Shown here: piece by piece, positions 38,001-53,000 of the stretch
Layout of the letters: every line of letters starts with the position of its first letter
Numbering within the stretch: the first letter of the stretch is position 1
Source: Athripsodes cinereus
Taxonomy: Eukaryota; Arthropoda; Insecta; Trichoptera; Leptoceridae
Reading direction: 5' to 3'
DNA: 64,000 nt
Assembly (NCBI GenBank): GCA_947579605.1
Contig: OX388309.1
Coordinates: 17,058,713-17,122,712 of the forward strand
Translations under genes and position numbers: made by a program
The notes under the pieces: generated by a model
Database searches by the model: none
Seen by the model: the letters and a program-made list of their open reading frames with translations, nothing else
What the model was told of the DNA's origin: nothing

Positions 38001-41000
38001 ACTTCGAATATAAATTTCCTAAAGTTCCGTACATATTATTCAACAACGGGTGGGGCCGCTTATGTTTCATAGTTGCAATTTTTTTCCTATAAAAAAAGAT
38101 TTTCAAAAATTTGGTTACCAAAAAATAATTCTACATATGACAACAATTTCCTCAAGTTTTGAAAATATTACATTGAGTATGGAAAAAAGCACGTAATAAA
38201 ACGTATTTTGTTAATTCATATAAATTTACGTTTTTATTGAAATATAAATACTCATGCTATATTTATATAAATAAATAATTGTTAAAATAAAATATCAGCA
38301 TTTTAATTTGTAGACGACACTGGAATAAATTATCATGTTGCACTTGAATGTAGTTCTAACAAAATCCACTATATCATCCTGTGTGTCTTACGAAACCCGC
38401 TTTAACATCATGTGCCTATCAAAAGCCGACACGTGCAATTTTATTTATACAAAATGAACCGTCTTTTTTTATTTAATCACAAAATTTATTTTAAAAATAA
38501 ATTTTTACACCAATCTTACAATCAATAAAGTTATTATATTTCAAAAAAAGTTTGTTAAATACTTAAATAATAGTTTTTATCGATTTTCTCTGTTTTACAA
38601 AAAAGTGTTATAGCGGATTTCGTAACTCAGCGACACAATTGCTGAATCATTAAAATTTTTACCCCCCGTCGCCGAATTTTCAAAATGGTATAGGAATTTA
38701 AAATATTTCAAAACTCCTCAGTTTTCTTCAAGAATATTTTCTTGCAGTACCTTTTTCTACAATGTACCGGGTAAGTATCCGGTACTTTTACGGAATATCC
38801 GATACTTTATTACCAAAATAATATTCGCAAAACATTCGCATATTTTTTTGTGAATGGGAATAGTTTGAAATATGCGAATATTCGCGAATGCGAATACGAA
38901 TATTCGTTACATCACTAATCCATATGTATTCATATATTTATTTATTTATTTATTAACATAATATACGGCTAAATAGCCTTTAAAGTACAATAACTTACAA
39001 AAACACACTTGAAACAAACACAATCAACACATAAGTGACAATGAATACAAATACATGACAGTAGTAACTACAGGGGATTCTCAACAGAAAGCATGTACCC
39101 TCAAATAAACCTGCTCACAGCACATCTCCTCACAGTGTACTCCGAATCGTTGAAAATATCAATCTCACTGTAATTATTCCCTATTACATGGAGTCGATTC
39201 ATCGATGAATAAAAGATATAATTGGATGATGATCCCGCAGCATAGAACAATGCCTGACTTCTGGTGTTACGACTCGGGACACGCAAGTTTACTAAGCTAA
39301 GCAACACGATATATACACAATAATAATAATAATAACTAGTCATTTTTTTTTTAAGATGCGCCGTTTTGTGGATAAGCTACCTCAAGGGCTAATGAACTAT
39401 GATGATTTTAAATTTAAAAATATCTACATTCATATCTTCATGATTGGTATGTGGGTAGGACATTGTCATTACACAATGATGATTTTTGTCTAAATTGAAA
39501 TAAGACCACAGTGCTTAGTCCTTGTTGTGTCATTCATGATGAAATATTATTAATCTATGTTCATAATATATTGTCATTCCATATTTAAAATCCCCTATTA
39601 GCGAATATTTTTATTTAGGCATGCTCTTAAAAACTGCATTAAGGTATTAAAATTGTTGTTTGAAGATTCGATTGGCATGATTGTGATGTTATTCTTAAAT
39701 TATTAAGTTGACACTAAGAATAATTTGAATAGACAAGTATCTCTCAGACATGCAGATATAAAAATATATTAGATATATAATATAATGTCTACTATATGAG
39801 TACCTAGTGTTGAGTATTGGTAAAGTAAGTAATCTAGTCTAGTCCTAACCAGTATGTCTCAAACATATCAGTGCTCTGCCTCATTGAGGATATTATTGCG
39901 GATTGTTTGTTTCAAATTAAAAAAAATTGGAAAAAAAAAATTTGGCTTTTATCTGAGATGTGTGACGTGATAATATACATATTAATTATTTCAAATCTAA
40001 ATACATACATACATACATCTTCTTCCCCTTGTCCTAGTTGGGTCGTGGGCCCATTGCGCCTAGGTACCTCCTCCAGAGATCCCTGTCCACCGCTGCTTCC
40101 AGGACCTCTGGCCACTCCAAACCAAGCCTTTCATCACACAAGTTTGACACCTGCCCTTGCCAGCTTCTTCTAGGGCGGCCCACCGGTCTTCTGCCCTCTC
40201 CCAGAGCCTCCAAAGATCTAAGTGGTAGTCTGTCCTCTGGCATGCGGAGAACGTGACCCAGCCATCGCAACTGCGACCTCTATATGCAGGAGTACCGGTT
40301 CCACATTGAGAGCCTCACGAACATACGTATTCCTTATACGGTCTCTCAATGACACACCAGCCACTCCCCTGAGGAACCGCATTTCCGCTGCCTGTAACCT
40401 TTATCTCACGCTCTCCGTGAGCATCCAAATCTAGTGTCCATAAATCTAAATTATATCTTCAAATAAAAATACCTGTCCCACAAATAATACACATAAAATA
40501 TTCATCAATGGGCGCGTCCAGATAGTAGGATGCGAACGTCAATCAATCATCAATCTTCAACGATTCGGAGCATTCTCCGAAGAAATATTTGAATGAATGC
40601 GTTTGTTTCCCGTCCTTATATACACAATATTATTATTATGTGTGGGTAGCGATTTACTAACATCAATGAAGCATGTGGGGTATTCCATCCCAAACAGATA
40701 GGTACTGCCCATGTGTTTCCAAAAAGGACCATTGGCATACCTGGGCCCCCGAACATATCACTAAACTACACTATTTTAGAATATTTAATTATTATTATTA
40801 CTCAATCTTTACAAAATATTTTTAAAAATAACTTGGATAATTTTTTTAATCACAAGCAACACTCTCCTCATATCAACATTTAAGATTAAAAGTATGTAAA
40901 GATAGTTATTAAGTTAGACGAAAAAAGACGGGTCCCAAGATTGAAAATTTTTCCTAGATGGGTTGGAGCCCCGTCAACTTTGGGAACCACTGTTCTAATG

Positions 41001-44000
41001 TATTTATAAAAAGTATTAAACATCAAACTCTCCAAACTTGAATCAGAATAATTACTTGACAGAACTTGTGAAAGATGTGTGGGTTAAAATAATTCATGTC
41101 CACGTAACTGCAGGTACTTGGATTACATAGGTATGTTGTAAACTCATACACCAACTTAGTCAAAACAGTGAATACATGAAAACTAGTTAGGTATCTTTAA
41201 AGATACAAAAATAAAAACTCTTGATGCTTTGAGTAAAGTGGACAGCTGGTTTTGCGACAACAATCTTTATCATGAATATGACGAAAGAGACATCTTATAA
41301 AATAAATAGATGTCTCTGGAATCATACCTAGAGAGTTCATGATAGGTATAATCCTGTCTGACTACACGTGGTAGTATCCAACATGGGATACCCATACTAG
41401 GTATCTCAGAACAATACCTACACATGAAGCTGTCATCGGGTTTATAAGAGAGAATATCGGAGCCTTCGGCAAGTCGCCCGGTAGCTTAATTGGACAAAGC
41501 ACTCCTCGCGACAAGGTTAAGGGATGCGGGTTCAAGTCCCGTCCGGGGCACTACCGAATAAGGTGACGTTGTCTTTTCTAAGCCTTATATGGTAGTTTCA
41601 TGTGTTAAATTTACCTAAAAGATAATGTTAGAAGAATGAGTGGATGCAAGAGGAATGATGTGGATAGAATGCGCGTCAATAAATTGAGATGGTTTGGTCA
41701 TGTGGAACAAATGGAAGAGGAAAGAATGACAAATCGGATATACGTGTCTGAATGGAGAGGTGTGAGGAAGTGCGGGCGTCCGAGAACTACATGGCTCGAT
41801 CATGTAGATCAAATTCTCAAGGATGGCTGTGTTTTGAGTAAGAGAAATTGACGTGTGTGCATGAGAAATTGTATATATATGGACAATTTGTAAAGCGCCG
41901 TTTACTCATAACATGACCTCAAGGGCGCTGTATATCGTATCATATAAAGAAAACAGGTAGTCTGCCTTCCGATGCTTGCGTCTACCGGCGCCGAGAATGT
42001 TTACATGCATTTCAATGGACACGAACATAGTAAAAGCAGGAACACCGATTGCGATTTACTTTGCCGGTGCTTACCAGCACTGATCGGTGCTGGCAACCTG
42101 CTTTCTTTGTGTTTGCACCTTAAGGACAGATCGTTCTCTCTGCCTTTCCCATTTGGAATACTGCGTGAGGGAATAGATAGATAGATAGTGATATTCTATA
42201 TTATTTTTGAAATGTATTCACATTACACATTAAGGGTTGTACCCTCCCTCACCCACGGATGTTGGAGGAATGTCAATTCCTATGTCATCCATACTGCCTA
42301 AATTAATACAAAGTATGTTAAGACTAAATTGAAGTTCTTAAAACTGGTTGCATTTTCATAGCCGCGATTAATTACATAAGCAGTTTCTTCTAAGCGTGGT
42401 GTATATGTTTAGTATCTCTGTAATCATAAAAAGAAATTGATTATTACATGCATAACACACACATATTCACATTATACAAACTTTTTAAAGAAAGGAGAGT
42501 TCCTAGGTATTTTAATGGTTACAATTTGGTTCATGCTGATTTTAGTGCTTTATGTCCCAGCAATGTTCAACAATTCTCTCACTTCTCTATAACTCTGTTA
42601 ACACTTTGGACTCAGTGTAACAATGTCGTCCTATCGACCCATGCATATTTTTTTAAATACTTACATATTTTTTCTGAATGTTTGTTTTAATTGAAATTCT
42701 TTTTATTTAGGCAGTTCATCGTGTGGTGAAGACTGGGCATGTATTGAAGAAGGTCTCTCAGAATCTGATAAGCAAGGACTAGAAGCTATACAGTGGCTAC
42801 ATCGCCAACTAGATGATGATGCCAATGGAAATGTGGATCTCTCAGAATCAGATGATGTTAGTATAACTATTATATACATATCGACTGTGCTCAGGACAAA
42901 GGCTTCAATCCACATTGGTCAAATTTTATAGGAGAAGCAAAAAACTGTAGGATAAAGAAAATTTCAAATTTTTGTCATTATTATTTTACCATCTTATTGT
43001 AATGTAGTTTTTTTTATCATGTCATAAAAATTTAAGAAAAAATATTCAGGAATTATCAAGTTATAAGCAAAAAATCAAAAAAAATGTTGATTAAATCCTT
43101 TGTCCGACAAACTTTAGCAACATGTTAATGAGATATGTATGTCGCATGTTTGGGGTTATGTGGTTTGATGCCTTTCTCCTCGCCGTAAAATTATGTCTGG
43201 ATGAAATTTTTTTGTATTAATAATGAAACTCATGCCGTTTGAGTCCTTTGTCTTATTGGGTATTTGCAATTAAGTCCTTGATAAAAGAGAATATTTTGCT
43301 TTTTCTATAAAAACTAGACTTTTGTGGATTGAATCCTTTTACCAGAATGTGTAAAAGACACAAGTGATTGACTTCAAAACATAAAACAACTTTTGCCAAA
43401 ATTGTGGTTTGATGCCTTTGTCCTGAGCACAGTCGATATATATACATACATCTTCACCTAGTCTTAGTTGGGTTGAGGCTCCATAGTGCCAGGGTAATTC
43501 CTTGAGAGATTCCTATCCATTGCTGCTTCCAAGACCTCTGGTCACTCCAAAGGGATGTCTTTTCACTGATTTTTTTATTGGCTTATGTAGATATATCAGT
43601 CATTGATGCACTATCCAATACTTAATGGGAAAAAATACATTATTTTTCATCTCTCATACTTAAAAAAACTTGTCAGAGAAATACGGGACAATTGAGTTTC
43701 TTCCATTCAAAGTAATTTTGTGCTAATTGTGACATGTACACTTTTTTCTTCAGTTCCTTCGAGAAGAACTTCAATATGACTCTGGATATGAAAGACGGCA
43801 GCAAGCTTTTCACCACAATGATGATATGCACATCTCAGCCAGGGAACTGTGGGAGGCATGGCTCAGATCAGAGGTATAGCATATAAACTTATACTATATC
43901 AGTAGGGACATTTATATCAGTGTGACATGACCACATTTATTTATTTATTTAAGCAATAAACGGCTTTCGCAGGATTTGTCAGGATCCTTAGTTTTTAGCT

Positions 44001-47000
44001 AGATTTTGCGTCTTTTGCGGAACTTAGTAGATTTTAAACAAAACTTTGACAATATCAAAATCTTGTATTTTATATTCATGGACCTTATTTTGTCTATGAT
44101 TATTCCATTTACTTCTACTATATCATTTTTATTCCTTTTCTTCTACTATATTAGTATATTGAACTAAATCATTTTGTGTTTTTCATTATTTTAATGAATT
44201 TCAAATAAGCTTAACAAGTTTTAGCAGTATTTTGTCACACATTAGCAGAATTTTCAAATGTGTTCAAAATGTGGCCGTCCTTGAAAATTTAATACAAGGT
44301 CAAGCAACATAGTTTTCGGACGTCTGTGCTTTCTCACACCTCCTTCAAATACATCTTGTTTATCCTTTTATCACCCATTCGTTCCATATGCATTGTAATT
44401 TATTTATTCGTATTCTATCCACAACATTCCGCTTGCATCTGCTAATTCTCCTTATTATATTTTTTTACATACATTAGAAAATTTCATTGTAAACCAGTTT
44501 TCTGTATATTATTCCCATACACATGTGATTCACAGTTCTTACAAATTGATTTATTTATTTATTTACATTTTTATACAACGGAGCCTTTAACATATTAAAT
44601 TAAAAAAAAAATGAATATGAATTGATCTATGCAAAAACTATAATGAACTGTGTATAGTGTAACTGTTAAAAAGGAATGCACACTATTGCAGGTTTAATTG
44701 ATATCTTGTATGTGGTGTAGCCATCTATTTTTTAAAACAAAATTGTCCAAAATAAATTCCATTTTATTTCAAGTTAATAGTGTGTAGGTAAGTTAGATTG
44801 GATGCGTGTTGTACATGTTAATAGTATCTAAATACACACTAACTTCAAGGCTATCTATTATAGATTTGTATAAATGTGGAAGAAATAGTGTAGGACTATA
44901 GAGATACTTTTCTGTCCAATAATTACATTACATAGTTATTTGAATAGTTATACATTATCAATATTTCTGTTATCATTTTACTTTGTGTAATTAGTTATTA
45001 ACAAACACTATGCAATAATATCTTTTCAAATAATTTGTTCTCGGTTCACAACGTTCAAAAGCTCCTACTTTTTAAAAACTATTTGCGTAGTCAACAATAT
45101 TAATATTTCCATTGAAATTTGCAAAATATGTAACATCCGAAATCACTTAATTTAACTAAATGACAATACTTTGATTTTAGCCGATAAATAAAATAGAAAC
45201 AATCTGCACTTTGATTTTCTTAATTAACAATTGATCTTTTATGATATGTTTTTTCAGCATGTCTGCCAACATTGTTCTTGGCAAATGTTCAATATACACC
45301 CAATCATTATATTACAGATTTTATAAAAAACATGTCCACTAATCTCACAATTGTTTTCTTTTACAATGATAAGTTAGCTTACTAATTTTACATCGATTGA
45401 CAATCATCAATAAAATCACACAGCATGTATACAGTGATGATCGGATTGTGTTGCATCATTGATAAAAAATTGACAATGTTTTTTGTGTTAGACATTAAAA
45501 TCTAGAGAAGGTAGGGAAAAATTGAAATGTAGATGTAAACAGCTGATCTGTACCCATATATAGAGGATTTGGCTCTTTGCCAATCTGTCATATTAATTGA
45601 TCATCTCCATGAGGGAGTAGGAGTGGTGTGATAGCAGATGTATGTTCTGACTAATCTATTGCTTTAATTGTTGCTTCTCATCATTATCTCATAATCTTCC
45701 CCTTCAGTGCTCCTCTCGGGTGAGCAAGGCAGAAACCAGCCTCCTCCATTTGTTTCTACACCAATTGAGTCACTTCTTCCTACATCATTCCTAGTGCTCT
45801 GATGTTGTTGTTGTCATACGATATATTATGAAAAAGGGACGCCCGACCTGTCACTGTGATGAAAAATGCTACTCTTTTCGGCCAACTATCACTGAACCAT
45901 CATCTCTTCTGTATTACAGAGACTGCAGATTTTTGCTGAGTGCTCTGTCGTACAGTATCAAATGTGGCATGCTCATACCACCTAACATCCAAAATGCTTC
46001 TAAGACACTTTGTATTCATAGACATTCTGCTATTGAGCTTTGGTTAGGTTCCGAGATTCACAATTATATAGGAAGATTGGTATAATACAGACATTGACGG
46101 GTGGCATTTTTTCAGGACACGGAGTCCAAACACCCTCCAAATTTTGTCCATATTATTGAAAGCCCCTCTGGCAGCTCCTATGCAGGCTGGCAATTCCAAG
46201 CTGAGATCACTCTGTGATAATGCACCATATATTCAATGCAAACAATCAAATCTTTCCTCTTTATAATATAAGTCCTGTTGCTTATAAAATAGTATTTTTT
46301 TATTATTAGATATTTTTGGCTATCCACCCATTATCCAGTGACTTGAACCCTTTGGGAACAATGTACTCGATACACCAAATAGTCTTATAAAAATATTCTT
46401 TTGGTGATTAAACACTGTTACATTTTACTTTGTATAATTATAGCTTTTTCTTATACATCCATATGTAAATATTTAATTTCACTTGAATAATAATAGATTC
46501 ACACTTTTAATAAAGAGTTCTGTGTACACATTTCAATAGTTTGTTCTTTTATTTACGTAGCAAATATAATGCCATATTTACTTATGATATCTGTAGGCCT
46601 AGTCAAAACACATTTAAGCGTTACGTTTTTGTTTCATTTTCGCTCAAAAAAGACGAGGTTGCGAGAACACGTCAATTTTCGGAGCTACTTGTGTATTTTA
46701 GCTCTGAAAATTGACGCGTTCTCGCAACGTCGTCCGCGTTTGAACGAAAACGTAACGCTTAAATGTGTTTTGACTAGGTCCACAGCATCTATTTACGTAA
46801 GAATTGGTAATAATGCTACCTGAATCGTGTGTGTGTATTCAGTATCCTTTCTTATTTTTTTTTATTCTTTTATGTGCCTGTATTTTTGTCTTATATTTTA
46901 TTATTGTGTTGATTGTTTACTGTTTAGTACAATGACAAGGAAAAGGTTTTTTTTACTGTAATGCTGTTCATTGTTTCTTTTGTGCAATAAATAAATAAAT

Positions 47001-50000
47001 ACATATCAAACTGGTATGTGATTAATACAATAATACTTTTATTGGACATCTGTTATTGATGCGTCTTATATAAATCATAAAATAAACTTTATTGCACCTA
47101 AAAATATTTGTTCAAAAGGGAGATTTATTATCTTACAGCAATCTCTAACAACTGTACAAAATTGAAAGATTAACAAATAAATACATACATATGTACACAC
47201 ATACATATACAATAAAGGAAAGGAGAGGGGCAGTAATGGATTTAAGAAGGATTATTGAGAGCAGGATAGTGATGTTTCAATCTACTTTTGAATGTGGAAT
47301 TTGTATATTTGACTAATAGAATTAAATCATTCCATAACTGTGCTGCAAGTTGTAACATTCAAACTGTAACATTTCTCCCATAGTCGGCAGATTTCAGTGA
47401 CTCTCTCAGGGTTTATCGTTGGGTAAATTTATTGTGGTGGTTGTGCTAAGGAAACACTAGCATGATGTTGTATGATCGGTTTATTGACGAAGAATATGGT
47501 TACACAGATTATTATTACACCAAACAAAACAATTCACAGTTTTTAATACTGAATTACATTATTATAGCGACACTCACAGTATTTTGTAGAAGAGAAGAGA
47601 CATTTTTTTTTTGGAGCGAGCCCCTGCTATGTCTATTGTAAGAAGAATAGCAGGAGACTGGCCAAAATGGCTGACTCCCGGAAAAGGATCAAGAAGAAGG
47701 AATCTGTTTTTATGATAATAGCAAAAGGTATTTACGATTTCTCTAGATAGGGGCCAGGGCTTTCACAGGATTTCGATAGATGGCAACACAAGTACCATTT
47801 TTTGGATATTAAATTATAAGGGTCCCATGACACCATCTCAAGTTGTCTTTTAAAGAAAAAAAATGAATAAAAAAAAAAAGAAAAGTTTCAAAGTCAGTAA
47901 CAAGAAGGATTCTACAGAACTAAGAGTGTCAAAGATAAGAAAGATTTTACAATACTGTGAGTGTCAAAACAAGATAGATTTTACAACACTGTGAGTGTCA
48001 AAACAAGGATACAAATTATCATAACAGACATTAGAAACAAATTCTTAACTAATCCTTACAAATAGACAGGTCTCAAGCAAGCAAGGGACCAGGAAGATGC
48101 ACCGACAGAACAGGTCGCGGATACGGAATCGTAGACAATGTTCTCGCCATACTTCTAGGTAAACCTTTACATGCTTAAGACAAAACAAAAAAAATTCTTT
48201 TTACATAATATAACAAAACCTTCAACAATTTCCCAAACACTTTTCCTTACTCCAAGAGGAGGTATCCATTTTACAATTATATCTGATCTACCTCTATTAT
48301 AAGGGCGGTAATCCTTTACCCTATAGCATTTTTCTTTTGTGGAAACTTCCCACCAATTTCATACAGGCAAATGGTTAATATCAGGTACCAAACCTATCGC
48401 GCAGAGCTTCTCTAAGCGACCTGTATGAACTTTCTTTGTTTGAGCGTCCTCAAACCTCACTTGGACAATAAGCTTGTCGGGCATTAAAAATTGAAAATTT
48501 ACTAAAATAAATTTGAGTTAGAACTGATTGTATTAGGGTAGGACGATTAGTCATTCCTCTATATCAGTCTAACCCAGGAGATGTACATGGAAGATGGCGA
48601 ATCATCCAATGACTCCTTAACATTCATACTAGGCAAATAGAAATTACTGTAAGGGTACGCATTCCATACAGTAAAATTGCCGCAAAATGGCCAGCAGGTT
48701 CACACCATGTGAGAAACCTTGCCATAAAATTTATTTACAAAACCATGCACACTAGAAGTTGAAACACAACAAACTTATTTTAATTTGACTGATGCGACCT
48801 TGACCCTCAATTTAAGATTTAGCATTAATGATTTGATAAACTACGGGAATTAGTGGTAGCTTTTCACGCATTTTCATACTTCATCTTTTATCGGCCGTTT
48901 TTTCATGTATACTTCATTCTTCCGTACCTTGCATTCATCATCTGTCATAAGTCATTCATCAGTTACCACATAACTCAGTGATTCAAGAGTTCACACAAAA
49001 TTTAAGGAAAACAACAAAAGAATTCGTATACTTTCGTATACTGGAGGGTCAAAATTACATCAGTTGTACAGTACAAAATTCCTTAAAACTAACATGTTGT
49101 ATGACTTTTGCCTGCGACAGTGGATGGGTTCAGATTATTGTGAACACGTTGCTAATGAAAACGGCTAGCATATGAGATGATAAAGGCAACTTCATGCATC
49201 CACGGGCGCAAACAAAAAAAGGTGATCAAACATACAAAAAATATTATTTAAGGGCGCCACAAGGTTCAAACAATTCAAAATTCTCACAGAAGCGGAACCT
49301 TGAAGAGCCTCTATGAGTTTTCTTAACTAAAAGTTTACAATAACATGGGCTGCAAAAGTTACAAGTACTTTAAGAGTAGAAATACCAAATTTTTGACTAT
49401 TAACAGTATTATAATTTATTTTGCTTTAAAGAAGAAAGAAAGATAATTCCTTTGACATTACTATGACTGTAAATATAATTTCTTATGAGGGTCCTATATT
49501 TTTATTACATACAAAATTCACTATTAACATTGACCGGTGATGTATAGACATAGTTCTTTTTATTCATTAAAATTGCAGCCCAAGAAAACATTACACTTTT
49601 ACATAAATTCTTTACATTATCAAAATTACAAGTTTATTTTGATGGATTTACATTCAGAATGAAATATAACAACAAAATTTTTGAGAAACACATACCTAGG
49701 ACTCAGAACTTAATGATATCCTTAGCATGATAGTTTCCCATTGCTCCAGTATCTACATCGCATAGCTCGTATACGTTAGGGGATATGATTCGGTGAACCT
49801 GAGACTTGATGAAACGAGGTGCCAGTTTCTTTGAAAAATAATTCGCAGCGTTGCTATGAACAAATGACCTTCTCCAGACAATTTGACCTATGTCCAGACG
49901 AAGAGTTTTGCGACGAAGGTTATATCTATCGGCATTACGATGGAAAGCCTTGGTCAATGAGGAGGAAATTTCGTCGTAAAGGGCGTTCATTTCTGATAAA

Positions 50001-53000
50001 CGACGTTGACGTTGTTCGGCAAATGCTTCTAAGGTACCACTATCAGAGGCATTGACAGTTCTATGGAAGGAGGCATGAGGAACATATTCTGTACCATGTA
50101 CAAGGAAATAGGGAGAGTAACCTGTGGTTACATTTACAGTACTATTAATACAAGAACAGATTTTTGGAAGCTTGGAACACCAAGAACGTTGATCATTTTC
50201 TACCAATATAGAAAGAGCAGTAAGAAGAGTAGAATTGTATCTTTCAACGGGGTTATTCTGTGGGTGATAATATGCATTATAAAACAAGTCATTGATACCA
50301 TAAGAATGTAAAAATGATTTAAATTCTTTAGCAACGAACTGTCGGCCGTTGTCCAAGACAACACACCGCGGAATACAATAGGGAAGAAAAATTCGTTCCT
50401 CGAGTAATTTGATTATTTCTTTAGCTGTAGGGTTTCGTAGTGGAAAAGCCCAAAGATATTTAGTAAAGATATCTACAACAGTAAGGATATGCACGTTGCG
50501 CTTATATGACATGGGTAATGGTCCTACCAGGTCAATACTCAATGATTCCATAGGTTTAGTAACGGGTTTTGGGTTTTTCATTAATCCATGAGGCGCTTGG
50601 TTATTATGTTTATATGCCTTACATGTTTGGCACTGCTTTACATAATCCTTAATGGTGGACAATAAACCACGGCAATAGAAAGTTTGAGAAAGATAGGCAT
50701 GAGTTTTTAAAACTCCAGGATGGCAATTGTTATCATGAAATTCCGAAATTAAAGGTTCAAGTTGATCAGAAGGCACAACAAGTCTCCAAAATGAAGAATC
50801 TGGGGAAGAATTATTAGGTTTCTTATTTTTACAGTATCTATAGAGGTGACCATCCTCTAACATGAAATTATGGCAGTCTTGAGGTCTTTCTTCACAAGAT
50901 TTGTAAACTTTACGATACCATGGATCGGAGACATTGGTATAAACAGACGGAAAAGTGAAAGCAGAAACAGGAATTCGACTGAGTCCATCAGCAAGTTTGT
51001 TTTCACAACCTTTCTTATAAACAAAATCAAAGCTGTATTGTGATAGACGCATAGCCCATCTGGCTAAACGTCCGCTGGGAGAAGAAATGGTTTTTAGATA
51101 TTTCAAACATCCATGATCGCTCATAAGGGTAAAATGAGTACCTTCTAAGTAGCTACGAAAGTGATGTACAGAATCTACGACAGCAAGTAATTCACGGTCA
51201 GTAGTGGAATAATGTTGTTCAGTATCAGAAAGTTTACGGGAGAAATAAGCTATGGCATGCTCAGTTCCATCAGGAGATTTTTGTGAAAGGAAACTACCTA
51301 TGCTTATTGCACTAGCATCGCAAGTAAGTATATAAGGTAGCGAATAGTCAGGAGGTTTCAATACAGGGGCCGTTATCATGGCAGATTTTAAAGCAATGAA
51401 AGACTGTTCGGCTTCATTATTCCAAGAAAATTGTTTATTAAATTTCTTACTTGTCAATTTACAAAGAGGAGAGGCAATAGCAGAAAATGATTTGATAAAA
51501 CGTCTATAGTAAGAACACATTCCAAGGAAACCTCTTAGTTCCTTAGTTGAAGTGGGACGTGGATAATTTAACATTACATTTATTTTTTCGGGGTCGGTAG
51601 TAATACCGTCTTGGTTGATGACGTGACCAAGATATTTTAATGAGTCTTTACAAAAAACAGACTTTTTTAATTTTATAGTAAGATTGGCTTCATTTAAGCG
51701 TTGAAATACGGTCTTCAAGGAGGCAATGTGAGATTCAAATGTAGGACTACAAATTAAGATATCATCCAGATAGCAGAAAACATGATCACCAAGATCAGAA
51801 AAGAGTTTGTCCATGAGTCTTTGCATTTCAGCAGGTATATTCTTCAGTCCAAATGGGGTGACTTTAAAGTGGTATTGTCCTCTACCTTCCACAAAAAAGG
51901 CAGTTTTTGGACGGCTTTCGAGTGATAGGGGCAATTGCCAAAAACCGTGACTTAAATCAAGACTTGTAAGAAACTTGGTATCACGAAGGTTATCTAATAT
52001 GCGATTGATATTGGGAAGTCTATAGCAGTCGGTCTTAGTGACGTCATTTAATCTACGAGGGTCTAATACAAATCGACCAGTACCATCTTTTTTGGGTACA
52101 ATAAAAACATTATTTAGCCATGGGCTACGGGCAGGTTCGATTACATCCATTTTTAACATGGCATCTATTTCAGTACAAAGTTGTTCTCTTCTGACATGTG
52201 ATTGGGGGTAAGTTTTCTGTTTTACAGGCAGATTGTCGCCCGTGTCGATAACATGACTTATAAGATGGGTACGACCTAAGCCTTTGGTTTCATAAGAAAT
52301 CGTTGAGAATAGTTCTTTGACTTCATTCAGTTCAGAACATTGTGCTGGAGTAAGATTATTGGCAGAAACTAGGCAAGAAGGGGACGAAGATGTAACAAAT
52401 ATGTGTTTACTAGCTATTGGATTTGTCAAAGAATTATTATTATTCGGAAAGAGTCGTGGTGCTAAGCCGGAGTTTTCAAGAAATGGGACACCCAAAATTA
52501 TTCCATGAGAAACAGAAGGGGCCACAATAAAAGTAACATGAACAGTCTTGTTATCAAAGCAAAGAGGAAGAATGATCTTTCCAATAGACTGGAAAGAGGA
52601 ACTGTTAACACCAAACAATGTTTGAACATAGGGTTGCAGGGTATAGCCTAAGGTTGTAAAAGTTTTATAAGTATCTCTACCCAGTATATTTACTGCAGCT
52701 CCAGTATCTAAGAGAGCTCTAAAGGGAACATGGCGAATTTTAAAATTGATGTGAGGACGATTGTCCGAACCACTGGTAATGGCAACTTCGTTTAAATGAC
52801 AGGTAAGATGGAATAGTTCAACAGAGGCTAACCAGTCTGACCACTCGGCATCTCTCTTCCCAGGAGAAGGACGAGCAGAAGACCGGTAGTTTACAAGTTT
52901 TTTGAACGTCGAGACAGGTTAGGAGGAGGCATACTTAAATTAGGCATTGAAACTCGTGAGGTGTTAGAAGCATTGACATTAGAATTTGTAGAGAAATGAC

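Larger units (their letters stand above)
36208..38641. mobile_element. inner block with 37-bp perfect inverted repeats
   Basis: 36208..36244 and 38605..38641 are exact reverse complements (CAATTGTGTCGCTGAGTTAC onward). This may be a second element inserted in a small hAT MITE, or subterminal repeats of one large element. No target duplication was identified at these ends. No ORF of note. Confidence 0.6.
36109..38917. mobile_element. hAT-type element with 8-bp target duplication and nested repeats
   Basis: The ends are TAGTGATGTAACGAAT and its complement, with TTCGCGAAT blocks just inside. ATCCATAT is duplicated at 36101..36108 and 38918..38925. No transposase ORF is present. Most of its length is an internal block bounded by a perfect inverted repeat (36208..36244 and 38605..38641). 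Confidence 0.88.

Noticed and set aside
46569..46823. 84-codon frame
   Set aside because: It spans a near-perfect palindrome, which removes stops by symmetry rather than by coding.
47833..49702. Possible env gene of the LTR retrotransposon
   Set aside because: No sense frame of useful length, signal peptide or fusion-type segment is visible.
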